Source: Elgaria multicarinata webbii (Eukaryota; Chordata; Lepidosauria; Squamata; Anguidae). From it: a DNA stretch of 64,000 nt. The first letter of the stretch is position 1, and every line of letters begins with the position of its first letter. The notes under the pieces were generated by a model. That model made no database searches. It was not told the DNA's origin and saw only the letters and a program-made list of their open reading frames with translations. Position numbers and translations under genes: made by a program. The DNA lies in NCBI RefSeq assembly GCF_023053635.1, contig NC_086172.1:68808681-68872680 (forward strand), written 5' to 3'. Positions 11,203 through 23,410 of the stretch are shown piece after piece.

Positions 11203-12604
11203 TTTAAGGCTCGTGAGTGCCGGACAAAGCTGTGAGGCTGTCTGCCCTTGTCCTGAACCTCCATTGTTGCACAGAATGGAGGCTCAGGAAATTGCGTTGT
11301 GTAAATGCGGATGGTAAAGGTCCCATTTATGCAAGATTAAAGGTGTGAACCATGATGTCCCTAAGAAAAACCCTTACAAGTTGTGCAGATGGGAACCAAA
11401 CACACACACACACACATACACACACCTAGTCCATAAGCATTACTAGTCCAGCTTCCCAGTACATAAAAATTTGCTTCCTACAGCCAGAAATTTGTGGGCA
11501 AAAGAAAGATTTACTTTCTTTTGCCCACATTCAAATTCCACTACATTATGAGCATTTCTTTTGCCAAGTGACATATTATATAGGAAACACACGATAAGAT
11601 CCCCCAATGTTTTTGTTTTAAATTAAAACCTTAAATAAGTTGTTTGGGGTGGGGTCAATTGGATTGAGGCAGGCATTCTGGGGGAGGAGGTGTTTAATCG
11701 TTCCCCTCATGATGTTTTCCTGAGCAGAAATCAGACATACCACAAAGCTGCTATTCTCCTGCTGGGAAACATGAAAAGTATTTGTATATTGTGTCCATCT
11801 TTTTTGTAGTGCTGAGCTGAAGGTCATTTAGAACTTTTACCTCAAACATTGTAGTGGGGGAGGGGGGGATGAAATTCACTGTCTCTGTGGCTCTTTCTGC
11901 TGGCCACCATTTTTTCTTCCTCAGAGTCCCCTGAAACAACACTACGTAATGGCACAATGATTGGGGCTTCGGGGGTGGGGGAATGGTGACGGCCAGAAAA
12001 CACTCTGGAAGCAGGCCATAAATGGGTTCCCACTGAAAAAAAGTCACACACACCCTACGAACAGCCATATTGCATCTCCATTTCTGACCTGAAAATGGTG
12101 AGGCAAAATGAGGGAGAGGGGACATTTCAGCCTGGTCCTACTCTCCTGCCCTCTGCCCCTCAGCAAGACTAATAACAGTGGGTTTTTTAATCAATTTTTT
12201 AATTATAAGTTTCAACAAAACAAAACAAAAACAAAAACAAAAAAGGCCACAAGTGTAACTACATACTTTGTTACTCTTAAAGTAAGACTAATAACAGCAT
12301 CAAGGAGTGATTTCAAATGGGAAAATGGCACAAAGTTAAATATCCTCTCTCCCAGGGCTGCTGCCTCTGTCCAATTCTGGAACTCTACAGCTGCTCTTAG
12401 ATTTTAAAAGGACCATTAGAAAATAATGATCACAAATCTCTTGCTAAGTCTGGCCCTCTGTCCCCAGGCAGATGGATGCGAGAAAAAATGTCTGTGGGTT
12501 TAACTAGCCTCCACCAGCCATTAAAGGCCATTAATCAGAAACTTCTGTTCACCAACAATTGCCAGGTTAAAGAAAAGCATAGGAAGTGGGCCATTTTGCA
12601 TAGT
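11203..12604. other. Intergenic, with possible reverse L1 tail
   Basis: A short CA repeat lies near 11400-11424. At 12185-12245, TCAATTTTTTAATTATAAG is followed by AACAAAACAAAA-type repeats. This resembles the reversed A-rich tail of an L1 element and a similar stretch at 19105-19165, but the assignment is weak. Minus-strand open frames here show no family features. Confidence 0.3.
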
Positions 12605-13368
12605 AACAGATGTTGTTTGAAGGAATAAGAACATAAAAAGAGCTTTGCTAAAACAGACCAAAGGCCTGTCCAGTCCAGCATTCTGTTCATATAGTGGCCA
12701 AACAGGTGCCTCTAGGAAACCCACAAGTAGGACATGAGTGCCAACAACAGCTCCTGTTCATGTTCCTCAACAAATGATATACAATATGAGCTTCTTTAAA
12801 CTAGAGTTTTATAGCACACTCATTACTGGCCACTCATGGATGTTCACAGGTCATTCCGTCAGCTTCCTGTGCATCTCCCGCTCCATTTTCCTGTTTTACG
12901 CTAAAAATAAAACCTCAGAAAACCCGATTCTTCTGGGATATATCGATATTTGTCAGGTTTTCCTGCCATGTACAGGCAAAATTGTGCAATAAAATGCCAA
13001 CTAGAGGGTGCTGTCCCTTTGAACTTTATTGAGGCTGTACAAACCACATGGTCGCCGCTCTCTTTCTCGACTAATTACAGCTCATTGCAGAAGCGGAAGA
13101 GAAGCAGGAAGCAGAGCCACAGTAAGGGAATGTGATCTTCCCACATCTGAAGGAGCTCTATATAATACTGGAGGTAATATATAGCTATAATGACAAGTAC
13201 CTATTGATAGCCTAAGCCTTGTCCTCCATGAATTTGTCTAACCGCCTTTGAAAAAAGACAATTTTTAAGTTGGCAACCTTTAATACCTGTTTTAGCAGAG
13301 AATCCCATAGTTTAAGCTCTGTCCTGACTCTTTCACTAGTTAGGTTAATTGAATGACCTTGGTTCTAG

Positions 13369-13370
<2 letters not shown>
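12605..13370 (-). mobile_element. CR1-clade LINE 3' end, split by an insert of about 410 bp
   Basis: Reverse complement of the CR1 3' end: TAAGAACATAAAAAGAGCTT and GTCCAGTCCAGCATTCTGTT at 12624-12690 form the 3' end. The next part of the family sequence, CATGAATTTGTCTAACCGCC and AGAGAATCCCATAGTTTAAG, appears only from about 13190 to 13370. The roughly 410 bp between (12777-13190) is foreign to CR1 and I do not recognise it. Confidence 0.75.

Positions 13371-13456
<86 letters not shown>
13371..13456 (+). repeat. Compound AT and GA microsatellite
   Basis: A long AT run (about 13371-13416) passes through a short broken section into a GA run (about 13425-13456). It directly abuts the CR1 fragment on the left. 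Confidence 0.95.
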
Positions 13457-13458
<2 letters not shown>

Positions 13459-13765
13459 CCCCCTACCCACTTTTTCTACACCCTGCATGATTGTATCATT
13501 GTTTGGCTAGCATGGTGATGGATCTTACTAGATGATGGGTCTTACTTGTCTCAAACTACTGGAAGACCTGGGTTTGGGAGTGGAATTCTGAAAGTTAGAT
13601 TCCCTGATGTACATCTCTGAAGTCCCATTTATTCATCTGCTTTGTATCTTGCCTGGAGCACATTCTTCCATTATATGAAATTCACCAGCCTGGGACTCAA
13701 AAGCATTCAAAGCTGATATGCATAAGCCAAAAAGTAAGGAGGAATATGAGCAATAAAATGAATTG

Positions 13766-13769
<4 letters not shown>
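13457..13769. other. Intergenic, nothing recognised
   Basis: No gene or family repeat is visible. Confidence 0.4.

Positions 13770-13810
<41 letters not shown>
13770..13810 (+). repeat. TG microsatellite
   Basis: About twenty TG units without interruption. Confidence 0.95.
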
Positions 13811-13811
<1 letters not shown>

Positions 13812-14929
13812 CTGCAGAGAAGCTTTACCGATCCATAAAAATAAGACAAAATGAATTAGAAAGATTATTAAAATGGCAGAAAGAGATACTGAGTATCAGC
13901 TCTTAGGAGATTTGGGGGGATGTGTATGTTTTGGTTGGGGTGGTGTTTTTTTTGTTAAGCAAACAGCACTCTGCAAAGCAATTCTGAACAGGCAGAGCAC
14001 AAACAAAAAATGTGGCACTAAAATGAAATGAAAAGGGGGAAGCAGCAGTAGCTGCATTTGATGAAATTTATGAAGTAATGGGATGGGAAAGGAAGAGAGA
14101 AAGTGGATTTGGAGGCAGAAGACAGTAGGATCGTTTACAGAGGGGTCAGGGCCATATAGGACGAGAATAGAGAGGTGATGGGGAAGAAAATAAAAATAGG
14201 AATGGTTTGGGGATAAATTCAACATTTATCATTTTTCCACATGAATAAAATTAATGAAAACAGAGGCCCACAATTTCTGAAAGATGAAAAGGAAATCATA
14301 GAAGAATGTTATGGAGGAAGCCAACTAATAGGGTGAGGACATTTTCCCTGCCAGAAATTTGACAGCTGCAGCTTTTTTTTAGACGCAGCAATGGTGAAAG
14401 CAGTGCCTGCTGTATTTCCCCCTGCTGATAATGGTAGTAAGCCTCTCAGGAATAAGGGAACGACCCTACAATCTAATAATGCCTATGAAGTCCATGTTGT
14501 AGCTATGTGCCACATTTGTTTTTCTCAAGGAAAGGGAGATGGTGGGGACTGTTAGCTAGGAGATAAATCTGGTCTCCCTTTTTGCCTTTCAAAGAATGCA
14601 ATGGAAGGAAGGCTACTTTCCTGGCAAAGATGAAGGGCTAGGGAGAGTAACTGGGCGAGAAGGCACTGTCCTATATTTCCCTGGGGGGACATATGTTGCA
14701 TTTCATTCTGAAAACTTGTGTAAAGAAGCACACAGAACCTGTGCTGAGATGGCTTGGCTCAGTTAAATGTATCTTTTTTGTATTTTACTTCTTCATATTG
14801 TAAAGTTTTTGTATATCCTACTTTCCACTCTTTCATGTAATACTGCAATTGTTTCCTCAATCTGTTGCTGCTTGGGGAAGAGGAACCTCACTGCTGGCTA
14901 AGGCAACCTAGTCAAAACTCTGTTACATT
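13811..14929. other. Intergenic, no gene recognised
   Basis: The minus-strand open frame at 13896-14225 is low-complexity and has no family features. The rest is unassigned. Confidence 0.35.
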
Positions 14930-15220
14930 GGGATGTGCATTCAAAATGTGCATTCTTTTGAAAGGAATCGTGCAGAGAAACACATCTACATTCAGCTGTG
15001 CATCAAGATGTGCATTCTACAGAAAGTAACAGTGCAAACAGGCAACAACTGCATGCAGATGTGCATTCAATTATATTAATGCATTGCGTAGAAATGACAT
15101 CTGAATATAGATGTACATTTCCTCTAAAAATTCCTCTAAGTATTTCTGCTGTACCCCTAGGCTTTGTTATTTGCAGTGGGATGCATATTTGGATGTACAC
15201 CTCAATGCATTGGCCTGGTT
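14930..15220 (+). repeat. Degenerate tandem repeat with GATGTGCATTC core
   Basis: The words GATGTGCATTC, AAATGTGCATTC, AGATGTGCATTC and AGATGTACATTT recur at about 14934, 14946, 15008, 15058 and 15111, each followed by loosely similar A-rich sequence with AGAAA. Spacing is about 50-65 bp. The array is old and strongly diverged. Its open frames on both strands arise from this repetition. Confidence 0.45.
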
Positions 15221-15699
15221 GCCTCACCAATGGATATTTATTCCTCTAACACCCATATCCTTTATACCAGTTTGGGATGCTTTCATCAAGAGGTCCAAAG
15301 GGATGAGTTGAAAAGGGAGGTTCACTTAATCAAGTGAAAATAATTTATTAAATGTTTTGGCTCAGCACTATGGCTGCCTTCATATTCTCTTTCCTACCTA
15401 AGTGAGACCCAGGAATTGTTTCAGAATCAGCATAGTGATATGTGTAAGTCCAGTAGGTATAGGCCCATCTTCCCCTCCTGTTTACCTGTTCCTGCATGTC
15501 CTAGAGCAGAGTCACTTAGTGTGAATTTCTAATATAATGCCTTCTGCAAAACACAGACTTTCCATTAGCAAAACCAAAAATAACTATGCCAAGCTGTAAA
15601 TAGTCGTGCCAGATTTAAATATGGCCAATGACACATAAGGAGGAAGATGCCAAGCTACCAAGAGCTATATATAACTACATTTACCCCAGTGTCAAAGTT

Positions 15700-15890
15700 A
15701 GTGTAATGAAGAAGGTGACATGTTGAACATGGATAGGAGAGGTCTGGGTTCAAATCCTTCCTCAGCCATGAAGCTCAATGGATTACATTAGGTTGGTGAT
15801 GATCTCTTTGTCTAACCTACTTCACAGGGCAACGATGAGGATATCATGGCTGTAACCCCATTATGTTGCCCTAAAGTCCTCAGAGGAAAA
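15700..15890 (+). mobile_element. Decayed tRNA-derived SINE (Sauria/Squam type)
   Basis: A box B-like GGTCTGGGTTCAAATCCTTC is followed by CTCAGCCATGAAGCTCAATG, then CTAACCTACTTCACAGGGCA and ATGAGGATAT. This is the order of the squamate SINE body. Box A is not clear. Confidence 0.65.
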
Positions 15891-16616
15891 CTAGCAAAAT
15901 AGGCTATAGAGTGTGTGCAAATTAAGAACATTGCCAGAATTGTCCTTCCTTTGCATAATTTACCTGCTATGTGTTTACAACGTATGTGTTTAAAACGTAT
16001 TTAGAATTTTCTGGCAGAGGTTGTGCTGACACAATACAAAGATGGAAGGGTCTACTGGGAACACAGAAGGAAGAAGGGGGTACAGAAATTGGGGTTAATG
16101 GCTCAGTAGAATAAGAGCCAAATGCTCAGGGTACATATTTGATATTTGATCTTCCTTTACCGCATTGTTGAGCCACTGTAAGAATCAAGATGGATTCCTT
16201 CCCTTTTCACTAGGGATCAGAGCACAGGCGCCATATTAATTTGAAAAATAGTTGTACAGGAGAAAATCTTTAAGGCATAAAGAACCTGCGTGGCATCCAG
16301 TTCTAACATAATGACAAGAGGTGCTGCTCCAGAAAGCTCAGGAATGATGGACTCCACTTCCCCCGGTTCCTTCAACAGCACAATTAATACAATTCCATTA
16401 ACTTCCAAAGGTGTTTTAAATAGTAATGCACTGGGCCATTAATCGTAACAATGTCAGCATGCTCTTGCTATGACATTTACCCTAATTAGTAATACAGCCT
16501 GTTATTTAGCACCAGCTTTCACCGGAGATAATTTATACCTGGGCTCCATAATAAAACAGAAGCACTTTAGAGTCTACTGGCAAAGAAACAGGACCAAGAT
16601 CCAAGTCCTGAATTAG
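15891..16616. other. Unique-looking intergenic DNA
   Basis: No repeat family or gene is recognised. The part at about 16400-16560 has no repeats and could be a conserved non-coding element, which is untested. Confidence 0.3.
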
Positions 16617-16905
16617 GCTGTGTTCAGATGTCATGCTAAGCCATAGTTTCTCATTATGGGGACAAGCCTTGCTCACTGCCAGGCTTGCATGTTTCCCCCA
16701 TCCCCTTTCCTCCTACAGCATGGCCACGAGGAGACTGGAAGGTTTGACTTGTGATTTCAATTCACTACAGATTAACATTCCATCCAAATCTAGAACTGCG
16801 CTCAATCTTAACCACAGTTTCTTCAAACAAGCCAGCTTCATAAACCATAGTTAAGTTAGCTTTGTTCAAACCACAGTTAAGATTATTAACAGTTTGATGG
16901 CTCAA
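16617..16905. mobile_element. Probable palindromic DNA element related to family A
   Basis: The left end CTGTGTTCAGATGTCATGCT AAGCCATAG resembles the family A terminus. The right part contains ATAAACCATAGTTAAGTTAG and TTCAAACCACAGTTAAGAT. The interior differs from family A. It may be another family mobilised by the same source. Confidence 0.5.
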
Positions 16906-17824
16906 ATGAACCAGCTGATTAAATGAACCAGTTCCATTTAATCAAAAATGGAAAGAAAAGCTTCCACTCATTAGTGGGAATGCTGGTAGAGCTCTCTGCA
17001 GGTGCCACAGGGGACTCTGCAGTGGTGGACCATCCCTGTCTGAATCCTAATCTGCCCCAGGGGGAAACACCAGAGGATTTTGGATTGCGCTCTCAAGTTA
17101 TTAAGTAGTGGTCAACCACTGGCTTCAAAGGAGCGAGCCCTAGTTTATTTTATGGTTGAAGTTATTAATATGTTTGCGTTGTGGTCATAATCTGTTCTAA
17201 TTAATCAAATATGGTTGATATATGTTCCTAATCAGCTTTAAAATCTGTTTATTTGCATCTGTTCATTTTATTAAAACTTAGTAAATTATGTGTTTGTTTT
17301 TTAAAAAAGAAGATAAATCTTCCTCATTACCGTCATATGCACAAACTCCCTGAAGATGCTACATTTCCTGAACTGGAAATAGATCATTCCTTGCTGAGAA
17401 CAAATGCTCTTCATCAGTTAAGACAGCAATTCATTTTTCTACTGTGTACTAATACATTATATATTTTAAAATTTGTATCTAATTGTTGTGGGGTGAAAGG
17501 ATATACTAGAAGAGTTGAGCGATTAACCAGTGGATGCCAAGTGATGATATGGGTGTTTTAAATTTTATAGGAAACTCTATTTAAACAGTATCATGTGATC
17601 TTAAAGTTATGCTTATGCTGCACTGAATTCTGCACAGGATTAAGCCATAATTTATTTCTAGGGATTGTATTCAATCACACCTTAAAATTATCAATCTGAC
17701 TTTATCCCCATGTTAATTTACTTGGTAACGCCTTTGTTTCATGTATATGTGTTGGGATGAATTACAATCATTCCTTATGTACACTGACATTTCTTTCTAT
17801 ACTTCATGTGGGAAGAATGAGTGT
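16906..17824. other. Intergenic, nothing recognised
   Basis: A/T-rich DNA without a recognised gene or repeat. The plus-strand open frame at 17253-17561 has no family features. Confidence 0.35.
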
Positions 17825-17995
17825 ACAGTTATAGATAGAGTACTGGGACTTGGATGAAGAAGACCTGTGTTCAAATCCCCACTTTGAGTTGAGCCTGGAA
17901 ACAAACTGAGAACTATTAATGATGTCCTAACTTTGGCTTTGTAATTTCTCTGTGTGTCATAAAAACAACAAAGAGTCTTGTAACACCTTAAAGCT
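17825..17995 (+). mobile_element. tRNA-derived SINE fragment
   Basis: GAGTACTGGGACTTGGATGA is followed by GACCTGTGTTCAAATCCCCA CTTTGAG, matching the box B region of the squamate SINE at 15700 and 48607. A further repeat-like piece, AACAAAGAGTCTTGTAACAC, follows at about 17967. Confidence 0.5.
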
Positions 17996-17999
17996 ATTC

Positions 18000-18178
18000 G
18001 AGGCAGTAAGCATGTGTGCACCAGTTGCTGGGAAACATGGGTGGGAGAGTGCTGTTGTGCCATGTCCTGCTTTGTTGGTCCCTGGCCGATGGCTGGTTGG
18101 CCACTGTGTGAACAGAGTGCTGGTGTAGATGGACCCTCAGTCTGATCCAGCATGGTGCTTCTTATGTTCTTATGTTCG
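18000..18178 (+). mobile_element. CR1-clade LINE 3' end
   Basis: GGCAGTAAGCATGTGTGCAC, then TTGGCCACTGTGTGAACAGA and CAGTCTGATCCAGCATGGTG, ending in the CR1-type tail TTCTTATGTTCTTATGTTC. It is 5' truncated and shares about 170 bp with the CR1 at 2015-2517. Confidence 0.85.
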
Positions 18179-19357
18179 TGGTCTATAACCCATTTGATTG
18201 GATCCATAGAGTATTATGGAGAGTTTCAGGTTTATATGGGTGTGTGTGGGGGTGGATTTTAAACAGTGAAGTCAGCAGGAAATTAAACACAGAAACTATG
18301 AAGAGTGGCAATCACATTATTTACAGGGGCCATTCTCACTGATGTTACTGGAACATGGGTAACTGTGGCTGGACCATCTCTTTCCAAGAAGGGACACTGC
18401 TGGCACATCACATCAGCTGACAGTGGTGCAAGAAACTCTGTGCTACATCATGACAAAGAGGAAATGATATCTGATGTCTAAATTCAAAGGAAAGAGTATC
18501 ATTCCACTTGAAGCTGTAATTGTTTGTTATTAGAAATAATAAATGGAATTTCGGAATGAAGGTTGCTGTCACTAAGTGGTTCCAGGATTTTTATAGATGT
18601 CGCTGGCTCACACTGCAGGATTGCCTTCCAAATGGACTGTAGTTTTCTTACAATAGCCAAGCCAACAAGTGTCTCCACACTGCGGCTGATAGAAATGAAA
18701 TCTATTTGAATTGGACAATTATGATATTCACAAGGTTGTTTTTTCCTAATGCAGAAATAGCCATCTGACTTCTTTCTCAGCCCTACCTTGACGAAGGGCA
18801 GAGAGCCTCAGACTTTCCATAGGTAGAGGACATGGATCACTTCTTCAATAGCCCACCTGTATATTTCCAAGCTTCAATCCTGTCCCCTTCACTTATATCC
18901 TCTTCCCTAGAAACAAGGCAACAGAACCCAGGAGTCCATTAATGATAATTAGGGGCACTAAATGATGTTATTAGGGCAGAGCATTAAATCTTTAATTTAT
19001 GTAGAGAATATGATAAACGTATTTGCATAGCTAGTTTGTTCTAATGCAGTGTATGGTTTTCTGGATTCCTTGCTATCTGTTTAACCAAGATCAGAGCAAC
19101 TCTTTTTTTTTAGTCAATTTTTTATTGTGAATTTTTAACAAAATAATAAACTAAAATAAAATAAAACTCTTGATTTATCCAAGCTCAGCACAATCTGTGA
19201 GGGATGTGGAGCTAAATACCTGTTGAGGAGGGAGGAAACTATGATTAGTCAGTCCCTGGCTGGAGGTGAAATTGAATAGCCAAGAATAAAGCTGACTTAC
19301 GTAGGGGTGTAAGTGGAAGAAGGTAATTTTGCTGGTGTTTAACACCTTTAGAGGATG
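18179..19357. other. Intergenic, mostly unique DNA
   Basis: No gene is recognised. The stretch at about 18500-18760 reads as single-copy DNA. At 19105-19165, a T-run and TTTTTATTGTGAATTTTTAA are followed by A-rich sequence, resembling a reversed LINE tail. Confidence 0.3.
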
Positions 19358-19404
19358 AGTGTGTGTGTGTGTGTGTGTGTGTACATGTGCGCGCGCGCGT
19401 GCAC
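19358..19404 (+). repeat. TG run joined to GCGC run
   Basis: A TG run (19358-19382) is followed after ACATG by GCGCGCGCGTGC. Alternating purine-pyrimidine sequence of this kind is the classic Z-DNA-forming type. The minus-strand open frame over it is an artefact of the repeat. Confidence 0.9.
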
Positions 19405-21547
19405 TTAAAGAGCTCAATGAATGGTAAAGCAGGAAAACACTTGGCCTCTAGAAAACTAAAAAAGAATAAAATTGAACATTTTAAAAACTCTGAAATATGG
19501 CACAGATGAGGGAGGAAGTAATGTTGCATTACCCACCACTGATGGTAACACCATGTGATTCTAGCGCAACTACATACCATGTAGCACTCATGCTCATAAC
19601 AGGGTTGTGGTTTGAGTACTGGGAAAATGTGAAGTCCCAGCAACAAAAACACTGGATCCTGTGCAACCCAACAAATGACTGAAGATTGCACCTTTATGTA
19701 CTTGTACTCAGTCACACAACATACTCTGGAAAGACCCCCAAATGCTGATTCTTGATAAAGTAAAACAACTTCCCACTTGCAACCCAATGTTCAATATCTG
19801 TCTCAGCCCAGGACCAATGGTGCTCTGCAACTGAGCTTTCTAGTGGCAACACCTCTGAAGAAGAGTCAGAACCTATTCCTGGACCTTCACAGGTGGGCCC
19901 CTCTACCTTGGATCCTGCACCCTGCCATGTCAATACCCATGAGGTGCTGTTGCCTTCTGGCCCTGAGGGTTGGACCTCAGACTCCTCCAGCCAGCATGGA
20001 GGCTTTGAGGGATATTCCCCAACCAACTCCTCACTCCCCAGAAGATGCCACCAACTGCAGGAAAGGGCATTGGCCCTTAAAAACAAACAAACAGATGCAG
20101 CACTTAAAGGAGGTGTTGCTCCCAGTAGGACTTTCCTGGCTTGGGTATAAAATCCTGCCAATTGTTCTAATCCATCGCTGGAGTAACTTGTCAGAACTCT
20201 AGCTATGGGGTTGCTCTCCGTGGTCCTGAATTCATTCCTGCTCTTGGCCTGGTACCTGCAGTGCTGTCCATGGTGCTAACTTCTCCTGTTCCAGTCACCT
20301 GTTCCATGTCATGCCTTCTTTCCTGAGCTGTCACCCAGAGCAGATCAGCACAGGATCCCTGGTGGAGCACAACAATATCTAGACATGCCTAAAGTTAGGT
20401 GCCTGAGTTAGCAGCTCCTTTCCAGAGCCTGCGGTTTTATGAAATGCTCCCTGCCCCTGAGCAATAGAGTTGCCTCCTGCAATGGAAATATACTTTGAAG
20501 GGACAGGGGAGGAAATCATCAGCAGAAGCAAATTTCTCCACAATTCACCAGCTTTGATCTGGCATTGGGCATGGACGCTATGACCTGAAAAGTCACAAAC
20601 ATCCACTTACACCAATCTACTCTGTACATTACAAAGAGATGCAATTTACTGGAAGATAAAGCACATGAAAAGGGACAATGTAAACAACCCAGAAGGTGCC
20701 TTTGAAAGTGCTCGGAGAGCACCAAGGATGCTAGTACACAGGTCAAGCTATCTTATCACAACACATTACGACAATGGATAGCCCTATTTCCCCTAGATGT
20801 TACACTTGCATGAATATTGATATTCCTAGCAAGACATAATGAGACTCTTTTTAAAAATATATATCAAGAAATCAAGAAATCAAGTTGAAGGTGAGGCTCA
20901 TTTTAATAATGTAATATATTCTGTGGGATTTATAGAGCATGAATCTCTCAGTAATAATAATGGACACATCAATCAAACACTGGCCTATCCTCCCAGTGCC
21001 ATGTACACCGTTCAGCCATCAGCATAGCCCTCAGGCTGACAGCAAAAACAGCTGTACTCCAAGCCATGCTCTAACTAGCCAGCTTTGCATCCACAAAAGG
21101 CTTCTGATCCTGGGCTGGCCTACTCATCCTCATCCCAGAAACTAGCATTCAAAAAAGGTTCAGCTGAGAAATGATAGATGCAAAAGGCTCAGAAGTATAT
21201 AAGAAGAGCTACCGTTTTCCAAAATGGGGAACTCGGGCATAAAGTAAGTCAGGATTTCTGCACCAAAGATGGTCCACAAGGGAAGGAGAGAAAGGAGTGC
21301 ACAAGCCCAGCACTCGTGCCTGGCATCATGACTCAATGTTTATAAGCTGGCAAAATTACATCTGAATCAGGCCAAAGTTGTTTTGCAGAGAATTTAAAGT
21401 GGTATGAGAGAGCCATCGCTTTGTCCCCCCAACACACACACTCACACTCACATACACACATTAATGCAGGGGTCCCTCCCATGGTGCCCATGAAAGGGTT
21501 CCCAACATGGCACCTGTGGGCACACACAAAACTCCACCTGCCCAGTT
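19405..21547. other. Intergenic, no gene recognised
   Basis: A longer minus-strand frame (19245-19787) crosses the CA/TG repeat and shows no family features. Frames at 19712-20202 on both strands overlap each other and look fortuitous. The GC-richer stretch at about 19790-20350, with TTGGGTATAAAATCC near 20140, has the look of a repeat-derived region, but I cannot name it. A CA-rich patch is at about 21430-21462. Confidence 0.3.
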
Positions 21548-21805
21548 TTTTTTAACATACATACATGGATTTGTATATATCCATAGCAATTAATACATAT
21601 GAAGTGAATACAACTTTCTAGCAATGATATGTAGGCTTCAACAAAAGTGGACCAAATACCCAAATAAGTATACATTTGAAGGTGGTATCTATATGCCACC
21701 CATTCAGATATTGAAACTGCTGTAAGATCTTCAATCCATTGTATTGTAGGAGAGGAGTGTTTATCATTCCAGTGTTGCAATATCAGTCTTTTCGCTGTCA
21801 AAAGG
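21548..21805 (-). mobile_element. L1-clade LINE, ORF2 C-terminal fragment
   Basis: On the minus strand the open frame reads TAKRLILQHWNDKHSSPTIQ followed by WIEDLT, and then YLGIWSTFVEAYISL. This is the layout of the L1 ORF2 C-terminus: an A+LI+WK/ND motif, an SPT...W segment and IW..F. Only the last roughly 85 codons and a short 3' part remain. The assignment rests on motif memory. Confidence 0.6.
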
Positions 21806-22965
21806 GTGCGAGGAACCTATTTACGCTGACCATTTATTCCTTTCCATGAAGCCATGGAATCAATTTACACTGACAAACTGAATCCATTTACATTTGTTCC
21901 ATGAGAATCCATTTACACTAACAAAATGGTTGGTGACCGCTGCACTGGTATACCATCAACAGGTATTGCAACATTTTGTACAGCAGTGTACAGGAGACTG
22001 TCTGCACTTTCAGATGTGAACACAAGTTCAGGAAATTGCAAAAAAATTCCCGAAAATTACACTCCTGCTCATATCTATGGTTGAGAACAGGACATGTTCA
22101 CATAATGTGTGAACAGGAGTAAAATTCCCATACATCCCTATATGTATGTTATTTTTTAAAAACTACAACAACCCACAATAGACAACAGCATGTTTAATGT
22201 CAGATCTAGTCTGGCCATCAGAGGATAGACTAGATCTGACTTTGAACCTGTCATTGCTGCATGGCATTAAACATTTTCCTTAAAAAGGGAGAAATTGCTT
22301 TTTCAAGGGTGCAACCAAGCTTCTCTAGCCTCTAGGCTTTTAAGTGTCTAGTCATCATTTATGTGACAGACCGGAGATGAAGATTTGATCCTAAGAATGA
22401 AGAACCACCTCATTCTGATCTGTTGATTATTTCTCACTGACATGAAGACTTCCGCTATGATCCCTTTGAATAGAATCAGCTCCAAAGTGTTTGATGGTGG
22501 CATCTTGCTCTTATTTCTTTGATAGGGTTTTAGTTCTGATGAGTGGTGGAAAAGATAGGCGTTGTGCGAACGTGCTGATGAAGCGATATGGAAAATGCCT
22601 CGGCAGTGGCATTAAAAGCAAAGCTAGAGTCACTCTGCCAGCCACAATGATATTGTCTCCTCGGTTAACTGTAGATCAGTTTGACAAGATGCCCATCCCA
22701 TGGCAACAGGATCAGTCACTTGGAAGACGAGGCTGTGATCATAAATCCTCCCCTCTAGCAGCCGTCTCATTTTCTTTCCTAGCACGTGTTGGCTTATTTA
22801 GTAGTAAGAAATTACTTTCACATCATGGAAAGGCTTTGTGAAAAGAAAAGGGAAAGGAATAAGGCAAATATAGTACAGGTCCAAATAGTTTCAGCTGCCC
22901 CAAATGGTCAGATGATCCACAAGTGCCAAAAGACTTCTTTCTTTGTTTCTTTCTTCTGCCCCCTC
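21806..22965. other. Intergenic, nothing recognised
   Basis: The plus-strand open frame at 22491-22841 has no family features. Near 22196-22245 there is a small inverted repeat (GTCAGATCTAGTCTGGCCAT against GATAGACTAGATCTGAC). Confidence 0.35.
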
Positions 22966-22966
22966 T

Positions 22967-23011
<45 letters not shown>
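22966..23011 (+). repeat. TG microsatellite
   Basis: A TG run with one early ATG interruption. Confidence 0.95.
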
Positions 23012-23012
<1 letters not shown>

Positions 23013-23224
23013 GGCAAACTTAGGGGGAAACAGCTAGGTGGGAAGGTTTAACACACACACCCAATCTATTTGTAGTTGTCCCAATCAGGATTTGGGCCCT
23101 GTGCACTGACACTAAAGTAAAAAAAGAAAAGAAAAAAAGAGTTAGAATCAGCTATACACCATGCATTTTAATGTAGCATTTCACTTAGCCCTGGTGTATT
23201 GGAAACACCGTTTATTTATTCATC

Positions 23225-23410
23225 CTTCTTAAACACATTCAGCCCTTGCTCCAAGAAGCTTGGGCAGGGTACATATTGATCTGATTTTATCTTCACAACA
23301 TCCTTGTTAGGTAGGACAAAAACAGAGACTTGCCCAAGGCCACTTCATGGCATAGCAAAGATTTGAACTCCAAGGATGACTTTTTCCTCCATGGCACCAC
23401 ACTGACTTGG
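23225..23410 (-). mobile_element. SINE fragment (squamate/MIR-like), reverse orientation
   Basis: In reverse complement, this carries the SINE body order: AACATCCTTGTTAGGTAGGA, then GACTTGCCCAAGGCCACTTC and GATTTGAACTCCAAGG (the reverse box B). It is a diverged copy without clear ends. Confidence 0.55.

Noticed and set aside
19245-19787. 180-codon minus-strand open frame
   Set aside because: It runs through the CA/TG microsatellite and has no recognisable domain or splice context.
19712-20202. Pair of opposite-strand frames of 141 and 149 codons
   Set aside because: They mirror each other and carry no recognised domain. The region looks repeat-derived.
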